Below are positions 62,430 to 64,000 of a stretch of DNA of 64,000 nucleotides, in pieces. Numbering within the stretch: position 1 is the first letter of the stretch; every line of letters starts with the position of its first letter. The notes under the pieces are model-generated. The model ran no database searches. It saw nothing but the letters and a program-made list of their open reading frames with translations, and had not been told where the DNA came from. Source of the stretch: CAZOEL01 sp964578835. Lineage in GTDB: Bacteria; Desulfobacterota; Syntrophobacteria; Syntrophobacterales; Syntrophobacteraceae. The stretch lies in assembly GCA_964578835.1 (NCBI GenBank), contig CAZOEL010000006.1, forward strand, positions 62,001 to 126,000, read 5' to 3'. Made by a program: the position numbers and the translations under genes.

Positions 62430-64000
62430 TTTTCGCGTGTTTGCTCTTCAATTTGATGCGAGATGTCCAGCGCGACAGCCAGCGCCTGCCGACCCGCTAA
62501 GCCGTCCACAACGGGAGTCCCGCCAGTTTGGACCGTCTTGAGAAATGTGGCTATTTCATCCTCCAGAGCATCCTTTTCCTCAATTTGCAGCTCTTCGATG
62601 GAAATCTGCGGATATCCCGCCTCGTCGGATTCCTTTTCCCTGGCGACCAGATAGGCGCTCTTATCGGCATAATTGGCGGAAACATAACAGTTTTCCTGGA
62701 AGATTCTAAGCTTCCGCATGTTCTTCACCGAAATCCGACTGGCCGTCAGGTTGGCGACGGCCCCATTTTCAAATTCAATTCTCACGCTCGCAATATCGGG
62801 CAGCTTCGTCAGCACGGAAACCCCTGCGGCCCTGATTTGTTTGACGGGCGAATTGATGATGTGAAGCGCAATATCTATGTCGTGGATCATGAGATCCAGG
62901 ATGACGTCCACCTCAAGGCCCCGTTCGTTGAACAGCGCAAGGCGGTCGGCCTCGAGAAACATCGGGTTTTTGATCCGCGGCGCGATGGATTTGAAGGCCG
63001 CATTGAACCGTTCGAGATGCCCGACCTGCAGGGCGCAGCCTTTTTCCCGAGCAATCTTCACCAGCGCGTCAGCCTCTTCCAAGGTCCTGGTCATCGGCTT
63101 TTCCAGGAGCACGTGAATGCCGGCGTCTATAAAGTCCTTTGCGATGGCAAAATGATGAGTGGTGGGCGTGACGATGCTCACGGCGTCGACTTTGCCGATA
63201 AGCTCGCGGTAGTCCGTCATCGGAAGGGCTTTGACCTCGTCTGCAACCCTTCTGGCCTGAGCCTCGTTGGCGTCCACCACAGCAACCAAATTAGCTTCGG
63301 GAAGCCTCGCGTATTTATGCGCGTGAAATCTTCCAAGATAGCCCACACCCACGACTCCGACACGCAACGCATCCGACGCGGGGCTCCGGATGAGTATCGC
63401 AGGCGGCTTCGCGGCAGGAGCAGCCGGAGCCTTCACATTCAAATAACTGGGCTCGTCGAGCCTACGCAGTTGATAATCATGCTCAGCATCGGCGATATCC
63501 TCTTCGCCTCGGGCCATGATGGTTATTCGCGCTGCGTCCGCTGCATCGATCATCTTCTCGCGGTCGAACATCAGGGTCCGTCCGGCCTCGACGACGAGCA
63601 CCTTCGCCTGCACCCGCTTCATAGTCTCGATAGTGTCGAGCCCTACCGCGGGCACATCGAACCTCAGATCCTGAGTGGGCTTGCTCACCTTGATTATAAC
63701 GGCCCCCTCGCGGCACAATCTACCGCCTCGCAGGATGGTCGCATCCGTGCCATCTATCCCCTCAACCGCCAGCACAGCCAGATTCTTTACCACGAGGCAC
63801 TGGCCTATGTCCAAAAAACCGACGGCCTTCGCCGTCTTCCACCCGAAAGTGATATCCGCAAGCTCCTGACGGTTGGGCTTGCGCCGGGTGAGAACGCCTT
63901 CAGGGGAAAGCAATGATGGCAAAAAGAGGGTGGAAGGCTCCACGCGGATTCCTTCCAGCTCGAGCTCCTCGGCCAGAGCCCTGAGAAGATGGTCGTCATT
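62387..64000 (-). CDS. Fused LpxI (UDP-diacylglucosamine pyrophosphatase) and Gfo/Idh/MocA oxidoreductase (5' end outside window)
   Basis: The frame runs open to the window edge, giving 537 visible residues. The first about 185 are the C-terminal LpxI (DUF1009) domain: NDDHLLRALAEELELEGI at the edge, SPEGVLTRRKP, AVEGIDGTDATILRGG and KVSKPTQDLRFDVPAVGLDTI. An Ala/Pro-rich linker (KAPAAPAAKPPA) leads to a Gfo/Idh/MocA domain with the NAD loop VGVVGVGYLGRFHAHKYARL near 215, LLEKPMTRTLEEADALV and the GHLERFNAAFK and HDIDIALHI segments. LpxI cuts UDP-diacyl-GlcN to lipid X. The oxidoreductase may be GnnA-like, making 3-amino lipid A, as lpxI neighbours often are (inference). Confidence 0.88.
   Translation of the reverse strand, partial: NDDHLLRALAEELELEGIRVEPSTLFLPSLLSPEGVLTRRKPNRQELADITFGWKTAKAVGFLDIGQCLVVKNLAVLAVEGIDGTDATILRGGRLCREGAVIIKVSKPTQDLRFDVPAVGLDTIETMKRVQAKVLVVEAGRTLMFDREKMIDAADAARITIMARGEEDIADAEHDYQLRRLDEPSYLNVKAPAAPAAKPPAILIRSPASDALRVGVVGVGYLGRFHAHKYARLPEANLVAVVDANEAQARRVADEVKALPMTDYRELIGKVDAVSIVTPTTHHFAIAKDFIDAGIHVLLEKPMTRTLEEADALVKIAREKGCALQVGHLERFNAAFKSIAPRIKNPMFLEADRLALFNERGLEVDVILDLMIHDIDIALHIINSPVKQIRAAGVSVLTKLPDIASVRIEFENGAVANLTASRISVKNMRKLRIFQENCYVSANYADKSAYLVAREKESDEAGYPQISIEELQIEEKDALEDEIATFLKTVQTGGTPVVDGLAGRQALAVALDISHQIEEQTREKWELSGSPAFAKSL

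Noticed and set aside
62528..63916. 462-residue plus-strand frame
   Set aside because: Antisense to the LpxI-Gfo/Idh fusion, which has clear motifs.
1..64000. tRNA, rRNA or riboswitch genes
   Set aside because: I looked through the intergenic regions, including those upstream of hisI, hisG, rpsP and the NMT1-like gene, and found no cloverleaf or known riboswitch signature by eye; a covariance-model search would settle it.

Overview
The window reads as a chromosome segment from a Gram-negative bacterium, most likely a deltaproteobacterium in the broad sense (Desulfobacterota, Syntrophobacter- or Desulfomonile-like). The evidence is lipid A and Kdo genes (lpxI, lpxB, waaA), a type IV pilus pilMNO-pilQ block, a long-form HisG, and the ffh-rpsP-khpA-rimM-trmD-(PF09936 methyltransferase)-rplS-rnhB-yraN-rsmI gene order. 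The lineage is inferred from gene families and order; no rRNA, tRNA or CRISPR array was seen.

Region by region. 1-3 kb: a truncated haem-binding sensor protein and a HEAT-repeat/receiver protein. 3.4-8.6 kb: an orphan PstS-like binding protein, then an NMT1/THI5-like binding protein whose stop overlaps the start of a Cache-HAMP-SpoIIE phosphatase, followed by a STAS protein. 8.7-17.4 kb: a seven-gene minus-strand operon running from an anti-sigma-type ATPase/GNAT fusion through a HisC-like aminotransferase, an MFS transporter and a three-subunit molybdenum hydroxylase to a second GNAT protein. 17.6-20.6 kb: a DacA-type carboxypeptidase and a lone mreB. 20.6-31.3 kb: a NifA-like sigma-54 activator, divergent from an operon of hydantoinase/oxoprolinase, histone-deacetylase-like hydrolase, rlmN, hisI, hisG, TPR-SPOR lipoprotein, aminotransferase and engB. 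31.5-38.7 kb: a YkuD-fold lipoprotein that appears to lack its catalytic residues, pilQ/pilO/pilN/pilM, lepB and a NamZ-type (DUF1343) protein. 38.7-45.5 kb: two copies of a 0.4-kb composite repeat around a possible hopanoid-related cluster (RND exporter and class III aminotransferase). 45.6-50.5 kb: a GlcD-like oxidase, oligoendopeptidase F, pyruvate kinase and a 44-residue small protein. 50.6-59.7 kb: AmgK/MurU-like sugar recycling, a metallo-beta-lactamase-fold hydrolase and the translation/SRP block. 59.9-64 kb: two fused lipid A genes, LpxB-WaaA and LpxI-Gfo/Idh.

How the parts may work together. The SpoIIE phosphatase, STAS protein and ATPase/GNAT fusion have the three roles of an RsbU-RsbV-RsbW partner switch. 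They are split across two converging transcription units with the molybdenum hydroxylase genes inside one of them, and the binding protein ahead of the phosphatase could supply the input signal. NamZ-type, AmgK/MurU-like, DacA and the YkuD-like protein point to cell-wall turnover. The two lipid A fusions collapse four pathway steps into two polypeptides.

The features most worth a second look are the exact 165-bp in-frame duplication inside the SpoIIE catalytic domain, the split partner-switching module, the apparently dead L,D-transpeptidase, the two lipid A fusions, and long perfect palindromes at nearly every convergent gene junction. All translations, motif positions and repeats were read by eye; no database search was run.
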